Of a stretch of 64,000 nucleotides of DNA, positions 8,495 through 17,510 are shown in pieces. The notes under the pieces were generated by a model. The model ran no database searches. It was not told the DNA's origin and saw only the letters and a program-made list of their open reading frames with translations. The position numbers were made by a program, and so were the translations under genes. The stretch lies in NCBI RefSeq assembly GCF_046058945.1, contig NZ_CP175511.1:1178001-1242000 (forward strand), given 5' to 3'. Numbering within the stretch: the first letter of the stretch is position 1; every line of letters starts with the position of its first letter. This DNA is from Brochothrix campestris (GTDB lineage: Bacteria; Bacillota; Bacilli; Lactobacillales; Listeriaceae).

Positions 8495-9703
8495 ATGACT
8501 ACATTACAAGCGCAATTATTTACCTTACTTAACGAAAAAGAAGCTGAGATGATCAAAATTCGTCGTCATCTTCACAGACATCCCGAATTATCATTTCAGG
8601 AGACAGAAACAGCCAAATACATCGCTGCCTTTTATGAGGGCAAGGATTGTGTTGTAAAAACGCAAATTGGTGGCCAAAACGGAGTATTAATTGATATTAA
8701 GGGTGGTTTACCAGGACCAAGTCTAGCGATTCGGGCTGACTTTGATGCCTTGCCGATTAAAGAAGCAACTGGCTTACCGTTTGCCTCTGAGAACGAGGGT
8801 GTGATGCATGCCTGTGGCCATGATGGTCATACAGCTTACATGATGGTGTTGGCCGATTGCTTAATTGAGCTGAAGGCGCAATTGCCAGGTTCAGTTCGAA
8901 TTATTCATCAACCGGCCGAAGAAGTACCACCAGGTGGTTCAATCGGAATGATTAAAGCCGGCTGTTTGGAAGGCATTGATAATGTCTTTGGGATTCATGT
9001 TATGAGTAACATGGAAGTGGGCACAGTTGGGATTCATCCCGGCTCAGTTCACACCGGCCGAGCAACCTTTAAGGTAAAGCTACAAGGTAAAGGCGGGCAT
9101 GGTTCAACACCTCAAGATGCGAATGATACAATCGTTGCGGGTGCCCAGTTTATTAATGCCATCCAAACCATTGTCAGTCGTCGTGTGAGTCCGTTTGATT
9201 CCGCTACTGTTACAATTGGGTCCTTCGATGGAAAAGGCTCAGCCAATGTCATTAAAGATAGTGTCACTTTAGAAGGTGATGTCCGTGTGATGAAAGAAGA
9301 GACACGAGCTGTTGTTGAACAACAGTTCAAACAAATTTTAGCTGGGATTAGCGATGCCTTCGGACTAACTTACGAGTTAGATTATGCCAATGATTATCCG
9401 GTCTGTGTTAATGATGCCGAAATGACGCAACTTGTAACGGAGGCCATTCGAGCTGATAATATACCTGAAGTGACACGTGTGTTTGATTGTGGTCCGCAAA
9501 CACCGTCAGAAGATTTTGCTCATTATGCTGAAGAACGTCCGAGTTGCTTCTTCTTTGTTGGTGCCCATACACCTGGAAAACCAGTATATCCTCACCATCA
9601 TCCTCATTTTGATATTGATGAAAACTGTCTTTTAATTGCAGGTAAGGTGATGAGTAGTGCAGTCGTTCATTATTTAACAGAAGGAGGCACACATCATGAG
9701 TAA
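8495..9703 (+). CDS. M20-family amidohydrolase (N-acyl amino acid hydrolase type)
   Basis: A 402-residue metallopeptidase-family protein with ATG start and RBS GAGAGGAGAG. Motifs of the M20D aminoacylase group are present: RRHLHRHPELSF, RADFDALPI, MHACGHDGHTAYM (metal ligands Cys/His), PAEEVPPGG with the catalytic Glu, and C-terminal HHPHFDIDE. Such enzymes cleave N-acyl amino acids or related amides in the cytoplasm. It overlaps the downstream MFS transporter gene by 8 bases, so the two are coupled; the transporter may import the substrate or export the product. The exact substrate is not known. Confidence 0.9.
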   Translation: MTTLQAQLFTLLNEKEAEMIKIRRHLHRHPELSFQETETAKYIAAFYEGKDCVVKTQIGGQNGVLIDIKGGLPGPSLAIRADFDALPIKEATGLPFASENEGVMHACGHDGHTAYMMVLADCLIELKAQLPGSVRIIHQPAEEVPPGGSIGMIKAGCLEGIDNVFGIHVMSNMEVGTVGIHPGSVHTGRATFKVKLQGKGGHGSTPQDANDTIVAGAQFINAIQTIVSRRVSPFDSATVTIGSFDGKGSANVIKDSVTLEGDVRVMKEETRAVVEQQFKQILAGISDAFGLTYELDYANDYPVCVNDAEMTQLVTEAIRADNIPEVTRVFDCGPQTPSEDFAHYAEERPSCFFFVGAHTPGKPVYPHHHPHFDIDENCLLIAGKVMSSAVVHYLTEGGTHHE

Positions 9704-11087
9704 TTCAACACAACAAGCGACACAGGATTTTAAGGGAACGAATAAATTATTAGTCGGGATTGTCTTTTCGGTCTTAACTTTTTGGCTCTTTGCCCAATCG
9801 TTACTGAATATGGCGCCAGATGTACAAAAGGATTTAGGGGTATCATCAGGGATATTAAATATTGGTATTTCAATGACCGGTTTGTTTTCAGGTATTTTCA
9901 TCGTTGTTGCTGGTGGGTTAGCTGATAAACTCGGGCGGGTGAAATTGACTTATGCCGGTCTCGCTTTTAACATTATTGGTTCATTGGCCCTCGTATTAGC
10001 CAATGGTTCGGTACTCTTTATTAGTGGTCGGATTTTACAAGGGTTAGCTGCAGCCTGTATTATGCCGGCAACAATGGCCCTCGTAAAAACCTATTATGCT
10101 GGAAAAGAACGTCAACGTGCCCTCAGTTTTTGGTCAATTGGTTCATGGGGTGGTTCAGGTTTATGTTCATTTTTCGGTGGCGCAATCGCAAGCTCACTCG
10201 GGTGGCGTTATGTCTTTATTTTTTCAATTATCATTTCGTTAATTAGTGCCCTGTTAATAATGGGCACACCCGAAAGTAAGGTTATTACAACGGTGAAGGC
10301 TAAATTCGACTCACTTGGTTTGACACTGTTTGTTATCTCAATGATCGCCTTGAATATTTTAGTCTCAAAAGGGAGCGAATTTGGTTGGTTAAGCGGTACA
10401 AGTATCGTGTTAGCGTTTGTCATTATTATCGGTGTGACACTGTTTGTTAAGGTTGAAAAAAGCAAAAGTAACAGCTTCATCGACTTTAGCTTATTTGAGA
10501 ACCGCGGCTACACAGGGGCTACCATTTCGAACTTCTTGCTCAATGCTGTGGCAGGGACAATGATTGTTATTAATACATACATGCAACAAGGCCGGGGGCT
10601 ATCAGCCGCTAAGACAGGGATGCTCTCAATTGGTTACCTTTGTTTAGTATTAATTACCATTCGAATTGGTGAAAAATTATTACAAAAAATCGGCGCGCGT
10701 AAACCGATGCTACTCGGTACATTATTATCAGGTTTTGGGGTAGGGCTGATGGCATTAACGATGGTCGATGGTATCGCCTATCAGATTCTTGTTTTCATTG
10801 GTTATAGTTTCTTCGGAATGGGGCTCGGTATTTACGCGACGCCATCAACCGATACTGCAATTTCAAGTGTACCGAATGAAAAAGCAGGTGTGGCGGCCGG
10901 ACTTTATAAGATGGCTAGTTCACTCGGTGGTGCCTTAGGTGTTGCCATTTCAGTGGCAATCTACAATGGTTTAAGTGCTAGTGTTAGCTATACAACAGGG
11001 GCAACAGTTGGTTTGCTTACAAACATTCTGTTCTGTGTGTTGGCGATCATCTCCATTTTATTCGTCATCCCCAAAAAACAAAACTAA
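9696..11087 (+). CDS. MFS transporter, 14-TM DHA2 type
   Basis: A 463-residue integral membrane protein with about 14 hydrophobic segments. The MFS motif after TM2 (GGLADKLGRVKL) and the LQGLAAACIMPATMALV segment of the DHA2 drug:proton antiporter group are visible. It starts inside the end of the amidohydrolase gene (8-base overlap) behind AGGAGG, showing a two-gene operon. Members of this group export drugs and cationic compounds (QacA, SdrM type), but the operon partner suggests that a metabolite could be the cargo. A terminator follows at 11098. Confidence 0.85.
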   Translation: MSNSTQQATQDFKGTNKLLVGIVFSVLTFWLFAQSLLNMAPDVQKDLGVSSGILNIGISMTGLFSGIFIVVAGGLADKLGRVKLTYAGLAFNIIGSLALVLANGSVLFISGRILQGLAAACIMPATMALVKTYYAGKERQRALSFWSIGSWGGSGLCSFFGGAIASSLGWRYVFIFSIIISLISALLIMGTPESKVITTVKAKFDSLGLTLFVISMIALNILVSKGSEFGWLSGTSIVLAFVIIIGVTLFVKVEKSKSNSFIDFSLFENRGYTGATISNFLLNAVAGTMIVINTYMQQGRGLSAAKTGMLSIGYLCLVLITIRIGEKLLQKIGARKPMLLGTLLSGFGVGLMALTMVDGIAYQILVFIGYSFFGMGLGIYATPSTDTAISSVPNEKAGVAAGLYKMASSLGGALGVAISVAIYNGLSASVSYTTGATVGLLTNILFCVLAIISILFVIPKKQN

Positions 11088-11097
11088 ATAACATAGC

Positions 11098-11141
11098 AAC
11101 GCTTAGGTTCCACAGAGATGTGAAGTCTAGGCGTTTTTTTG
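11098..11141 (+). terminator. Intrinsic terminator after the MFS gene
   Basis: AACGCTTAG (11098-11106) pairs with CTAGGCGTT (11127-11135) with one G-U pair, followed by a T run. Confidence 0.7.
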
Positions 11142-11208
11142 TAGTGCTAACTGACTATTTAAAGTATAATTAATAGGGAGTATCAGATAGACAGAAGCGA
11201 GGGTGTTT

Positions 11209-12099
11209 ATGATAATTATGCGCACAGAGCAATTGACGAAACGTTATGGTGAAAAAAGGGCTGTCAACCAACTGGATTTGACGTTAGAACGCGGACAGTT
11301 AACTGCCTATTTAGGAACGAACGGGGCTGGTAAATCGACTACGATTCGGATGATGATAGGAACGTTGACACCGACGAGCGGCCGGGTGCTCTATAACGAG
11401 AACGACATTGCACAGCTTAAACAAACAGAGTTCAACATCGGTGTCGTCTTTCAAGAAAGTATTTTAGACGAAGAATTAACGGTACGGGTGAATTTGTACC
11501 TGCGTGGACAAATGTACGCAAATGTTAGTAAGGAGACCATCGAACAATTGATGATCAAGACGGGAGTGTCGGCTTATGCGGAACAACGGTATGGTAACTT
11601 ATCCGGTGGAATGAAACGAAAGGTCGATATTACACGGGCGCTTATTAATGAGCCACAGGTGTTATTTTTAGATGAGCCGACTGCAGGTCTCGATGTGCAA
11701 GCGCGAGCAGAAATTTGGCACCTCCTTAACTATTTGAAAACGTCACAACAATTAGCGATTTTTTTAACGACCCATTATATCGAGGAAGCCAACGAAGCGG
11801 ATCAAGTGTACGTGTTAAAGGCGGGTGGAATTGTTGAACAAGGGTCAGCCCGAGCATTAAAAGCTAAACACGGCGGCTTAACATTATGGTTACAGCTAAC
11901 AGATGCAACGCGCATACAGGCGGAATATCGTGATAATCTCCGCCATGATGAGCATCAGGGGATTGGGATCCGCGTTGAATCGCCGCAAGAAGCACTGGCG
12001 CTGTTAGCGACTTATCACGACCTCATTACGGACTTTAGTTATCAACCCGTGGATATGACCGCCGTTTTTCTTAAGTTAACAGGGGGTGAGCAACAATGA
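11209..12099 (+). CDS. ABC transporter ATP-binding protein, DrrA-like
   Basis: A protein of about 296 residues. Of three possible in-frame starts (GTG 11203, ATG 11209, ATG 11218), the ATG at 11209 fits best with GAGGG at 11199-11203. Walker A is GTNGAGKST, the Q-loop is VVFQES, the signature is LSGGMKRKV, Walker B is VLFLDEP and the switch His is in TTHYIEEA. The C-terminal 80 residues match the DrrA-type accessory domain. It forms an exporter with the next gene, which overlaps it by 4 bases. The substrate is unknown; relatives export drugs, lantibiotics or lipids. Confidence 0.85.
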   Translation: MIIMRTEQLTKRYGEKRAVNQLDLTLERGQLTAYLGTNGAGKSTTIRMMIGTLTPTSGRVLYNENDIAQLKQTEFNIGVVFQESILDEELTVRVNLYLRGQMYANVSKETIEQLMIKTGVSAYAEQRYGNLSGGMKRKVDITRALINEPQVLFLDEPTAGLDVQARAEIWHLLNYLKTSQQLAIFLTTHYIEEANEADQVYVLKAGGIVEQGSARALKAKHGGLTLWLQLTDATRIQAEYRDNLRHDEHQGIGIRVESPQEALALLATYHDLITDFSYQPVDMTAVFLKLTGGEQQ

Positions 12100-12950
12100 C
12101 AGCAATATTGCATCGAAATCTACTGTTGTATTTTAAAAATAGAACCAATGTGTTCTTCTCCTTATTGGGGGCGTTAATTGTATTCGTTTTATATGTGTTG
12201 TTTTTACGAAAAAACATGTTGACGACCGTTGTGTCTATCCCTAATGGGGCAGAGTTACTGGACCGTTGGTTGCTCGGTGCAATTTTAACAGTGACGGCCT
12301 TAACCACATCTTTTTCGGCATTAGGCCAATTAATAAAAGATAAAACGAGTCATAAATTAGTTGATTTTTCTATTACTGATTTACGAAGCTATCAGTTGCT
12401 GAGCGGTTATTTTTTGAGCGCGATGGTGATTGCGACACTGATGCAAGTCGCGGTGTTTGTCGTATGTTATGGGTATTTTTATTTAGTCAATGGGATGACC
12501 ATTGCGGGGAGCGAAATCGGAAAATTATGTGGTTTGATGGTCTTGACAGCTCTTTGTGCTAGTGCTATCAGTTTGGTGATTTGTCTCCTCATTCAAACAG
12601 AGGCGACCTTGCGGACAGTGGGGAGTATTCTCGGTGCGCTAGCAGGCTTTATTACCGGTGCTTATATTCCGATTGGCAATGTCTCGGGTGTGGCTGAATG
12701 GGCGATTAAGGCTAATCCATTATCTTATGCTTCGTCATTGTTTCGTCATGTTTTAATGGATGCTAAATTGGCAAAGCTACCGTCAGACGAAGCGGTCTAC
12801 TTGAAAACGTATTTAGGAGTAGCGTATGAGTGGCAAGGACAGCTGACCACACCAATGGTTGAATTAGCTGTCTTAATCGGTGTTTGTGTCGTTTTTACCG
12901 GCCTAGTTTTGTTGCTCAGCAAGAAAATGACGATAAATTTAAAAACTTAA
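12096..12950 (+). CDS. ABC-2 type transporter permease
   Basis: A 284-residue membrane protein, translationally coupled to the ATPase gene by a 4-base ATGA overlap. It has one membrane segment near residues 22-40, a larger cluster of five between 60 and 280, and the ABC-2 membrane core. It completes a two-gene exporter. The substrate cannot be told. Confidence 0.8.
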   Translation: MTAILHRNLLLYFKNRTNVFFSLLGALIVFVLYVLFLRKNMLTTVVSIPNGAELLDRWLLGAILTVTALTTSFSALGQLIKDKTSHKLVDFSITDLRSYQLLSGYFLSAMVIATLMQVAVFVVCYGYFYLVNGMTIAGSEIGKLCGLMVLTALCASAISLVICLLIQTEATLRTVGSILGALAGFITGAYIPIGNVSGVAEWAIKANPLSYASSLFRHVLMDAKLAKLPSDEAVYLKTYLGVAYEWQGQLTTPMVELAVLIGVCVVFTGLVLLLSKKMTINLKT

Positions 12951-13031
12951 GAGTGATTTTTTTGAACGAAGTAGGCGATTTATAAAAAAAGGGTATGGTT
13001 TAAATACAATTAAAGAGTTGGAGTGGATAAA

Positions 13032-13910
13032 ATGAAACACCTATTAACGATAGACATCGGTGGCTCAGCCATCAAATACAGCCTATGGCAAGCTAATAGC
13101 TTAGGGGAAATTGAAAGTGAACCAACGCATCGCAGTTGGTCAGAAATGAAAGCGTTTTTCCTCGTGTTGAAAGAGCGGTATAACGGAATAACAGGCGTTG
13201 CAATCAGCTGTCCTGGAGCCGTTAATACGGCAGAAGGTGTCATCTATGGCTTAAGTGCGGTACCTTACATTCATCGGTTCACGATTAAAGCTGAACTTGC
13301 AAACTTATTCGGTGTACCGGTGACGATACAAAATGACGCCAATTGCGCAGCTTTAGCTGAAGTGTGGCGGGGCAATGCAAACGATGTAAACAATAGTTTG
13401 TTAGTCATTTTAGGTTCTGGCATCGGCGGTGCAGTAGTGACCAACAAACAATTGCATGTAGGAAAACATTTATTTGGTGGTGAATTTGGTCTCATGATTT
13501 TAAACAGTGAGACAGGCGAAACATGGAGCCAACTCGCAAGTCCAGTTAACCTTGCTCGGGCCTATTCTGCTTGTAGTCAGCAATCCACATCAGGTAAAGA
13601 ACTGTTTGACTTAGCCAGTATCGGTGATGTTCGAGCGACAGCGTTTGTTGAACGATTTTATCATCAAACAAGCGTAGGCTTATTTAACTTAATCACCGCC
13701 TTTGACCCAGAGCGAGTCTTAATTGGCGGTGCTATTTCGAAACGCCCGGGTTTGATAGCCCGTTTAACCACTGGGGTTGAACAACTCATCACAACTAATA
13801 ACGCGAGCGGTCTTACGGTTGATATTCAACCCTGTCGTTATTTTAACGACGCAAATTTAATTGGTGCAGTCGCACAGTATCGCTTGGAAAGTGGTGATCC
13901 AGATGAATAA
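13032..13910 (+). CDS. ROK-family sugar kinase/regulator-like protein
   Basis: A protein of about 292 residues. The in-frame GTG at 13023 overlaps the Shine-Dalgarno GGAG, so the ATG at 13032 is chosen. The ATP-binding signature DIGGSAIKYS is N-terminal; SCPGAV, QNDANCAALAE and GSGIGGAV follow. It has no HTH domain, so it is a kinase-type ROK protein. The CxCGxxGC zinc motif found in most ROK glucokinases is absent; the matching place reads HLFGGEFGLMIL. Sugar specificity is therefore open. The end overlaps the first signal peptidase gene by 8 bases. Confidence 0.8.
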   Translation: MKHLLTIDIGGSAIKYSLWQANSLGEIESEPTHRSWSEMKAFFLVLKERYNGITGVAISCPGAVNTAEGVIYGLSAVPYIHRFTIKAELANLFGVPVTIQNDANCAALAEVWRGNANDVNNSLLVILGSGIGGAVVTNKQLHVGKHLFGGEFGLMILNSETGETWSQLASPVNLARAYSACSQQSTSGKELFDLASIGDVRATAFVERFYHQTSVGLFNLITAFDPERVLIGGAISKRPGLIARLTTGVEQLITTNNASGLTVDIQPCRYFNDANLIGAVAQYRLESGDPDE

Positions 13911-14406
13911 GACGGTCAAATCGATCTTGGAAATAGTTAAAATTGTCGTGATTGCCTTGGCACTTACCTTTGTGATTCGTACGTATCTTTTTGCCGTTGT
14001 TAAAGTCGATGGTGCCTCAATGGATCCAACCTTACATGACGGACAATATTTAGCGTTAAACAAGTTGAAAACGGCTAATCGTTTCGACATTGTCGTCTTT
14101 CCGGCACCAAATGAGGGTAAAGGGGATTACATCAAGCGAGTAATCGGTCTGCCCGGTGATAAAATTGTTTATAAAGATGATAGGCTCTATATCAATGATA
14201 AAGCGTACCAAGAACCGTACCTCGATGAGTTTAAAGCGAAAGTCAACGGAAGATTGACCGATGATTTCGTCATTGATGAACTGCCAGAGGATAGCTATTT
14301 TTTAATGGGCGATAATCGGCGGATAAGCAATGATAGCCGTCGTTTTGGTCCGGTTGAGCAAACGGACATCGAAGGTGTGATACTCAATTGGTTGATTCGT
14401 TCGTAA
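13903..14406 (+). CDS. sipX: Type I signal peptidase (first of three)
   Basis: A 167-residue type I signal peptidase with one N-terminal membrane anchor (residues 10-32). It has a catalytic Ser39 in DGASMDPTL and Lys78 in YIKRVIGLPGD, and the C-terminal box MGDNRRISNDSR. It cleaves signal peptides of secreted proteins at the outer membrane face. The ATG at 13903 lies in the end of the ROK gene behind GGTGATC; a longer frame upstream is not needed. Three such genes in a row match the sipX-sipY-sipZ cluster of Listeria, from which the symbol is taken by position only. Confidence 0.9.
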   Translation: MNKTVKSILEIVKIVVIALALTFVIRTYLFAVVKVDGASMDPTLHDGQYLALNKLKTANRFDIVVFPAPNEGKGDYIKRVIGLPGDKIVYKDDRLYINDKAYQEPYLDEFKAKVNGRLTDDFVIDELPEDSYFLMGDNRRISNDSRRFGPVEQTDIEGVILNWLIRS

Positions 14407-14515
14407 AAAAATAAACCTTAAACGTCATCGGAGTGAAATATTTATATTAAACTAATAATTTATTAAAAAAAGGTGGATAAAGTGCTCCTTTTTGTTCGAT
14501 TATTACAAGAGTATT

Positions 14516-14524
14516 TGCTATAAT
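14516..14524 (+). promoter_or_regulatory. Extended -10 promoter of the second signal peptidase gene
   Basis: TGC followed by TATAAT (14519-14524), 35 bases before the start codon. No good -35 at 17 bases is seen, as is usual for extended -10 promoters. Confidence 0.5.
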
Positions 14525-14558
14525 AAACAGGTAAGTTGATTAAAAAGGAGGATGGCCA

Positions 14559-15065
14559 ATGAAAAAAGCAGGTGCTTTTATTTGGGACATTTTGAAAGTT
14601 GTTATTGTAGCGCTGATAATTACAATGGTCGTTCGAACCTATCTCTTTGCAGCAGTTAAAGTCGACGGCGCTTCAATGGATCCGACGCTTTATTCGGGTG
14701 AATATTTATTTATTAATAAATTAAAAACAGCAGATCGTTTTGATATTGTCGTTTTTCCAGCACCGGATAATAAGTCGCAAGAATACATTAAACGAGTGAT
14801 TGGTCTACCTGGTGACAAACTTGAGTTCAAAGACGACACCCTTTATATTAATGATAAAAAATATGAAGAACCGTATCTCGATGAATTCAAGGCAAATGAA
14901 GCTGGTAATTTAACGCCTGATTTTGTCGTAGAGAAGATTCCAGCCGGCAAATACTTTTTAATGGGAGATAACCGTCGCGTGAGTAATGATAGTCGCTATT
15001 TTGGAGCTGTTAACGAAAGCGATATTGATGGTGTCGTCATTAAATGGGGTAAAAAAAACTTATAA
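14559..15065 (+). CDS. sipY: Type I signal peptidase (second of three)
   Basis: A 168-residue protein very similar to its upstream neighbour along its whole length, so a tandem duplication is likely. Anchor residues 10-32, Ser39 in DGASMDPTL, Lys78 in YIKRVIGLPGD, and MGDNRRVSNDSRYFG are all intact. RBS AAAAGGAGG precedes the ATG. It has its own promoter and a terminator at 15092, so it can be expressed apart from the other two copies. Confidence 0.9.
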   Translation: MKKAGAFIWDILKVVIVALIITMVVRTYLFAAVKVDGASMDPTLYSGEYLFINKLKTADRFDIVVFPAPDNKSQEYIKRVIGLPGDKLEFKDDTLYINDKKYEEPYLDEFKANEAGNLTPDFVVEKIPAGKYFLMGDNRRVSNDSRYFGAVNESDIDGVVIKWGKKNL

Positions 15066-15091
15066 TTCAGGACTGAATAGCAGACATAATC

Positions 15092-15124
15092 AACACTTCG
15101 TGCATCGTACGAGGTGTTTTTTGT
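15092..15124 (+). terminator. Intrinsic terminator after second signal peptidase
   Basis: AACACTTCG (15092-15100) pairs with CGAGGTGTT (15110-15118), with one G-U pair, followed by a T run. Confidence 0.7.
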
Positions 15125-15166
15125 TAACGTTCTTTAAATAACTGCTATCTAAAACGCGTTGAATAA

Positions 15167-15175
15167 TGCTATAAT
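15167..15175 (+). promoter_or_regulatory. Extended -10 promoter of the third signal peptidase gene
   Basis: TGC followed by TATAAT (15170-15175), about 90 bases before the start codon at 15263. This is the same promoter style as in front of the second copy. Confidence 0.45.
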
Positions 15176-15262
15176 TAGTAAGGTGTCTTTAGAGTGTAGC
15201 ACGTGATTAATAATGAATGAGGCTAAGGGTGATTGCTTGTCTCTTGGCGAGGAGGATTAGCA

Positions 15263-15793
15263 ATGAAGCGGTTATCAAGAGATTCGAAATATAGCATAGT
15301 TAGATGGTTACGCTTAAGTTTGATTGCGTTGCTTATTTGCCTTATCCTCCGTTTTTTTATGTTTATTCCTGTTACAATTGACGGTTATTCGATGATGCCA
15401 ACCTTGAAAATGGGAGAAGTCGTGTTAGTTAATCGCTTGAGTGATGTCAAACGATTTGACACAATTGTCTTTAACATCGAAAAACAGCAGTACGTCAAGC
15501 GTGTCATTGGTATGCCAGGTGATCATCTGGTCTATAAAAATGACCAACTTTATATTAATGGTAAGCTTAAAGCCGAGCCATACTTACAACAATACCGCGA
15601 AAAATTAAATGAAAATGATACGTTCATGAGTGATTATGATATTGTGGTTGATGATAATACGTATTATGTCTTAGGTGATAATCGTGACAACAGTAACGAC
15701 AGTCGTTATTTTGGGACAGTGACAAGCGACCATATCATCGGTGTTGCCAAATATGTCTATTTACCAATCAATCACATGAGAACGATCAAATAG
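15263..15793 (+). CDS. sipZ: Type I signal peptidase (third of three)
   Basis: A 176-residue signal peptidase, more divergent than the first two. The ATG at 15263 follows GAGGAGG; an upstream in-frame start at 15233 is less likely. It has a membrane anchor near residues 17-36, Ser43 in DGYSMMPTL, Lys79 in YVKRVIGMPGD, and LGDNRDNSNDSRYFG. In Listeria the third gene (sipZ) encodes the major enzyme; that role here is an inference from position. It lies 9 bases before rbgA, so it probably leads the rbgA-rnhB transcript. Confidence 0.9.
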   Translation: MKRLSRDSKYSIVRWLRLSLIALLICLILRFFMFIPVTIDGYSMMPTLKMGEVVLVNRLSDVKRFDTIVFNIEKQQYVKRVIGMPGDHLVYKNDQLYINGKLKAEPYLQQYREKLNENDTFMSDYDIVVDDNTYYVLGDNRDNSNDSRYFGTVTSDHIIGVAKYVYLPINHMRTIK

Positions 15794-15802
15794 GAGGAAA
15801 AA

Positions 15803-16675
15803 ATGCCAATACAATGGTTCCCAGGGCACATGGCTAAAGCACGTCGCCAAGTGACAGAAAAATTAAAGTTAGTCGATATTATTTTTGAGTTGGTAGACGC
15901 TCGTCTGCCAATTAGTTCAGCCAATCCGATGATGCACGAAATTATTCATCAAAAGCGTCGGGTGTTGATTTTAAATAAGGCCGATATGGCTGATCCGAGC
16001 ATGACTGAAAAATGGTTGGCTTACTACGAAAAACAAGGCATTCGTGCAGTGGCTATTAACTCAAAAGATGGGCAAGGCTTACATAAGTTAACAAAGGCCG
16101 CTCAAGCTGAAATGAGTGAAAAAATCGAGCGTAACCGTCTCCGTGGGATGAAACCGCGTGCGATTCGTGCGATGATTTTAGGTATTCCAAATGTCGGTAA
16201 ATCGACGTTAATTAATCGCCTCGTTAAAAAGAACATCACACAGACGGGTAACCGTCCCGGCGTAACAAAGGCACAACAATGGATCAAAGTCGGTAAAGAA
16301 CTTGATTTATTAGATACACCTGGTATTTTATGGCCGAAATTTGAAGACAGCGATGTCGGCTTCCGTCTGGCTTTAACCGGTGCAATTAAAGATGATATTT
16401 TGGACTTAACTGAGGTCGCAGAATACGGTTACGATTATGTGGGTGCTTTTTATCCAACGTTCCTCACCGATTATTTAGGAACTGAAGAACCGTTAACAGG
16501 CAAAGAAATGCTTGAACGTATCGCTAAAAACCGTCAACTGATGGATGAAGAGTTTATTGACTACAGCCGAGCAGCTGAACATTTCGTCCGTGATTTCAGA
16601 GCGCTCAAAATGGGCCGTGTCACATTAGACCGTCCCGATGAATACGAAGAGGTGGCAACCAGTGAGCCATCGTGA
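15803..16675 (+). CDS. rbgA: Ribosome biogenesis GTPase RbgA (YlqF)
   Basis: A 290-residue circularly permuted GTPase required for late assembly of the 50S subunit. The N-terminal IQWFPGHMAKA signature is characteristic. The GTPase motifs appear in permuted order: NKADM (G4, about residue 58), GIPNVGKST (G1, about 130) and LDTPG (G3, about 172), followed by the C-terminal RNA-binding helices. RBS AGGAGG precedes the ATG. The end overlaps rnhB, the classical neighbour in Firmicutes. Confidence 0.95.
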   Translation: MPIQWFPGHMAKARRQVTEKLKLVDIIFELVDARLPISSANPMMHEIIHQKRRVLILNKADMADPSMTEKWLAYYEKQGIRAVAINSKDGQGLHKLTKAAQAEMSEKIERNRLRGMKPRAIRAMILGIPNVGKSTLINRLVKKNITQTGNRPGVTKAQQWIKVGKELDLLDTPGILWPKFEDSDVGFRLALTGAIKDDILDLTEVAEYGYDYVGAFYPTFLTDYLGTEEPLTGKEMLERIAKNRQLMDEEFIDYSRAAEHFVRDFRALKMGRVTLDRPDEYEEVATSEPS

Positions 16676-17438
16676 CAGTATCGCTGCCATTAAACAGGCG
16701 CTACAAACAGTGAAAGAACCGACTGATAGCTTGCTCGAAAGATTAAAAGCAGACGAACGCAAAGGTGTACAACTCGCTTTAAAACAATGGTATAACAGGT
16801 TCGATGCAGCCCAACAGCTCATTGCCAAACGTGAAGAAATGTTGACATACGAACGAGCGTTTCAAGTGAAAAACTATCAGGTGATTGCAGGTGTCGATGA
16901 GGTGGGTCGTGGCCCGCTAGCAGGTCCAGTTGTAGCTGCAGCTGTTATTTTGCCACAGAATACACAATTAATCGGTATTGATGACTCGAAAAAGTTAAGT
17001 TTTGCTAAAAAACAGGCGTTATACGAGGCAATCAAAGCAGAAGCATTAGCGATTGGTGTCGGTATTGTCACTGAAAAGACCATTGATGAAATTAATATTT
17101 ATGAGGCCTCAAAAGTGGCAATGCTCGATGCCCTTGCCCAGCTTGAGGTACAACCTGAGGCTGTTTTGGTCGATGCAATGCCGTTGATCTATAAAGAAAC
17201 AGCTGTATTATCGCTCATTAAAGGCGATCAAAAAAGCATTTCAATTGCAGCAGCTTCAATCGTCGCGAAGGTTGTGCGTGATCAAATGATGACAGATTAT
17301 GCGGTTACTTATCCAGGGTATGATTTCGAACATAATTTTGGCTATGGTACTGCGAAGCATTTAGCAGGTTTAGAATCGCTTGGTGCGTGTCCGATTCACC
17401 GTTTAACGTTTTCACCGGTTAAAAAGGTACTTCGTTAA
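16662..17438 (+). CDS. rnhB: Ribonuclease HII
   Basis: A 258-residue RNase HII that removes ribonucleotides and RNA primers from DNA. The start is set at the GTG at 16662 behind AGAGGTGG; an ATG at 16638 is in frame but has no RBS. Residues 1-65 form the N-terminal extension usual in Bacillales. The catalytic core has GVDEVGRGPLAGP (first acidic pair), DDSKKLS and the Asp in VDAMP. The C-terminal PIHRLTFSP is typical. The start overlaps rbgA by 14 bases. Confidence 0.95.
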   Translation: MSHRDSIAAIKQALQTVKEPTDSLLERLKADERKGVQLALKQWYNRFDAAQQLIAKREEMLTYERAFQVKNYQVIAGVDEVGRGPLAGPVVAAAVILPQNTQLIGIDDSKKLSFAKKQALYEAIKAEALAIGVGIVTEKTIDEINIYEASKVAMLDALAQLEVQPEAVLVDAMPLIYKETAVLSLIKGDQKSISIAAASIVAKVVRDQMMTDYAVTYPGYDFEHNFGYGTAKHLAGLESLGACPIHRLTFSPVKKVLR

Positions 17439-17468
17439 GTAACGTTAGGCAATAAATATCAAAGTTCT

Positions 17469-17509
17469 CGCCTCTTTTTCTTTTACACTAGAGAAAAGGA
17501 GGCGTTTTT
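17469..17509 (+). terminator. Terminator-like hairpin that contains the dprA Shine-Dalgarno
   Basis: The 5' arm 17469-17482 starts CGCCTC and pairs with the 3' arm 17491-17504, ending GGAGGCG; the loop is 8 bases and a run of five T follows. The AAAGGAGG that serves the dprA start at 17511 lies in the 3' arm. The same element can therefore end the rnhB transcript and hide the dprA RBS. Confidence 0.6.
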
Positions 17510-17510
17510 A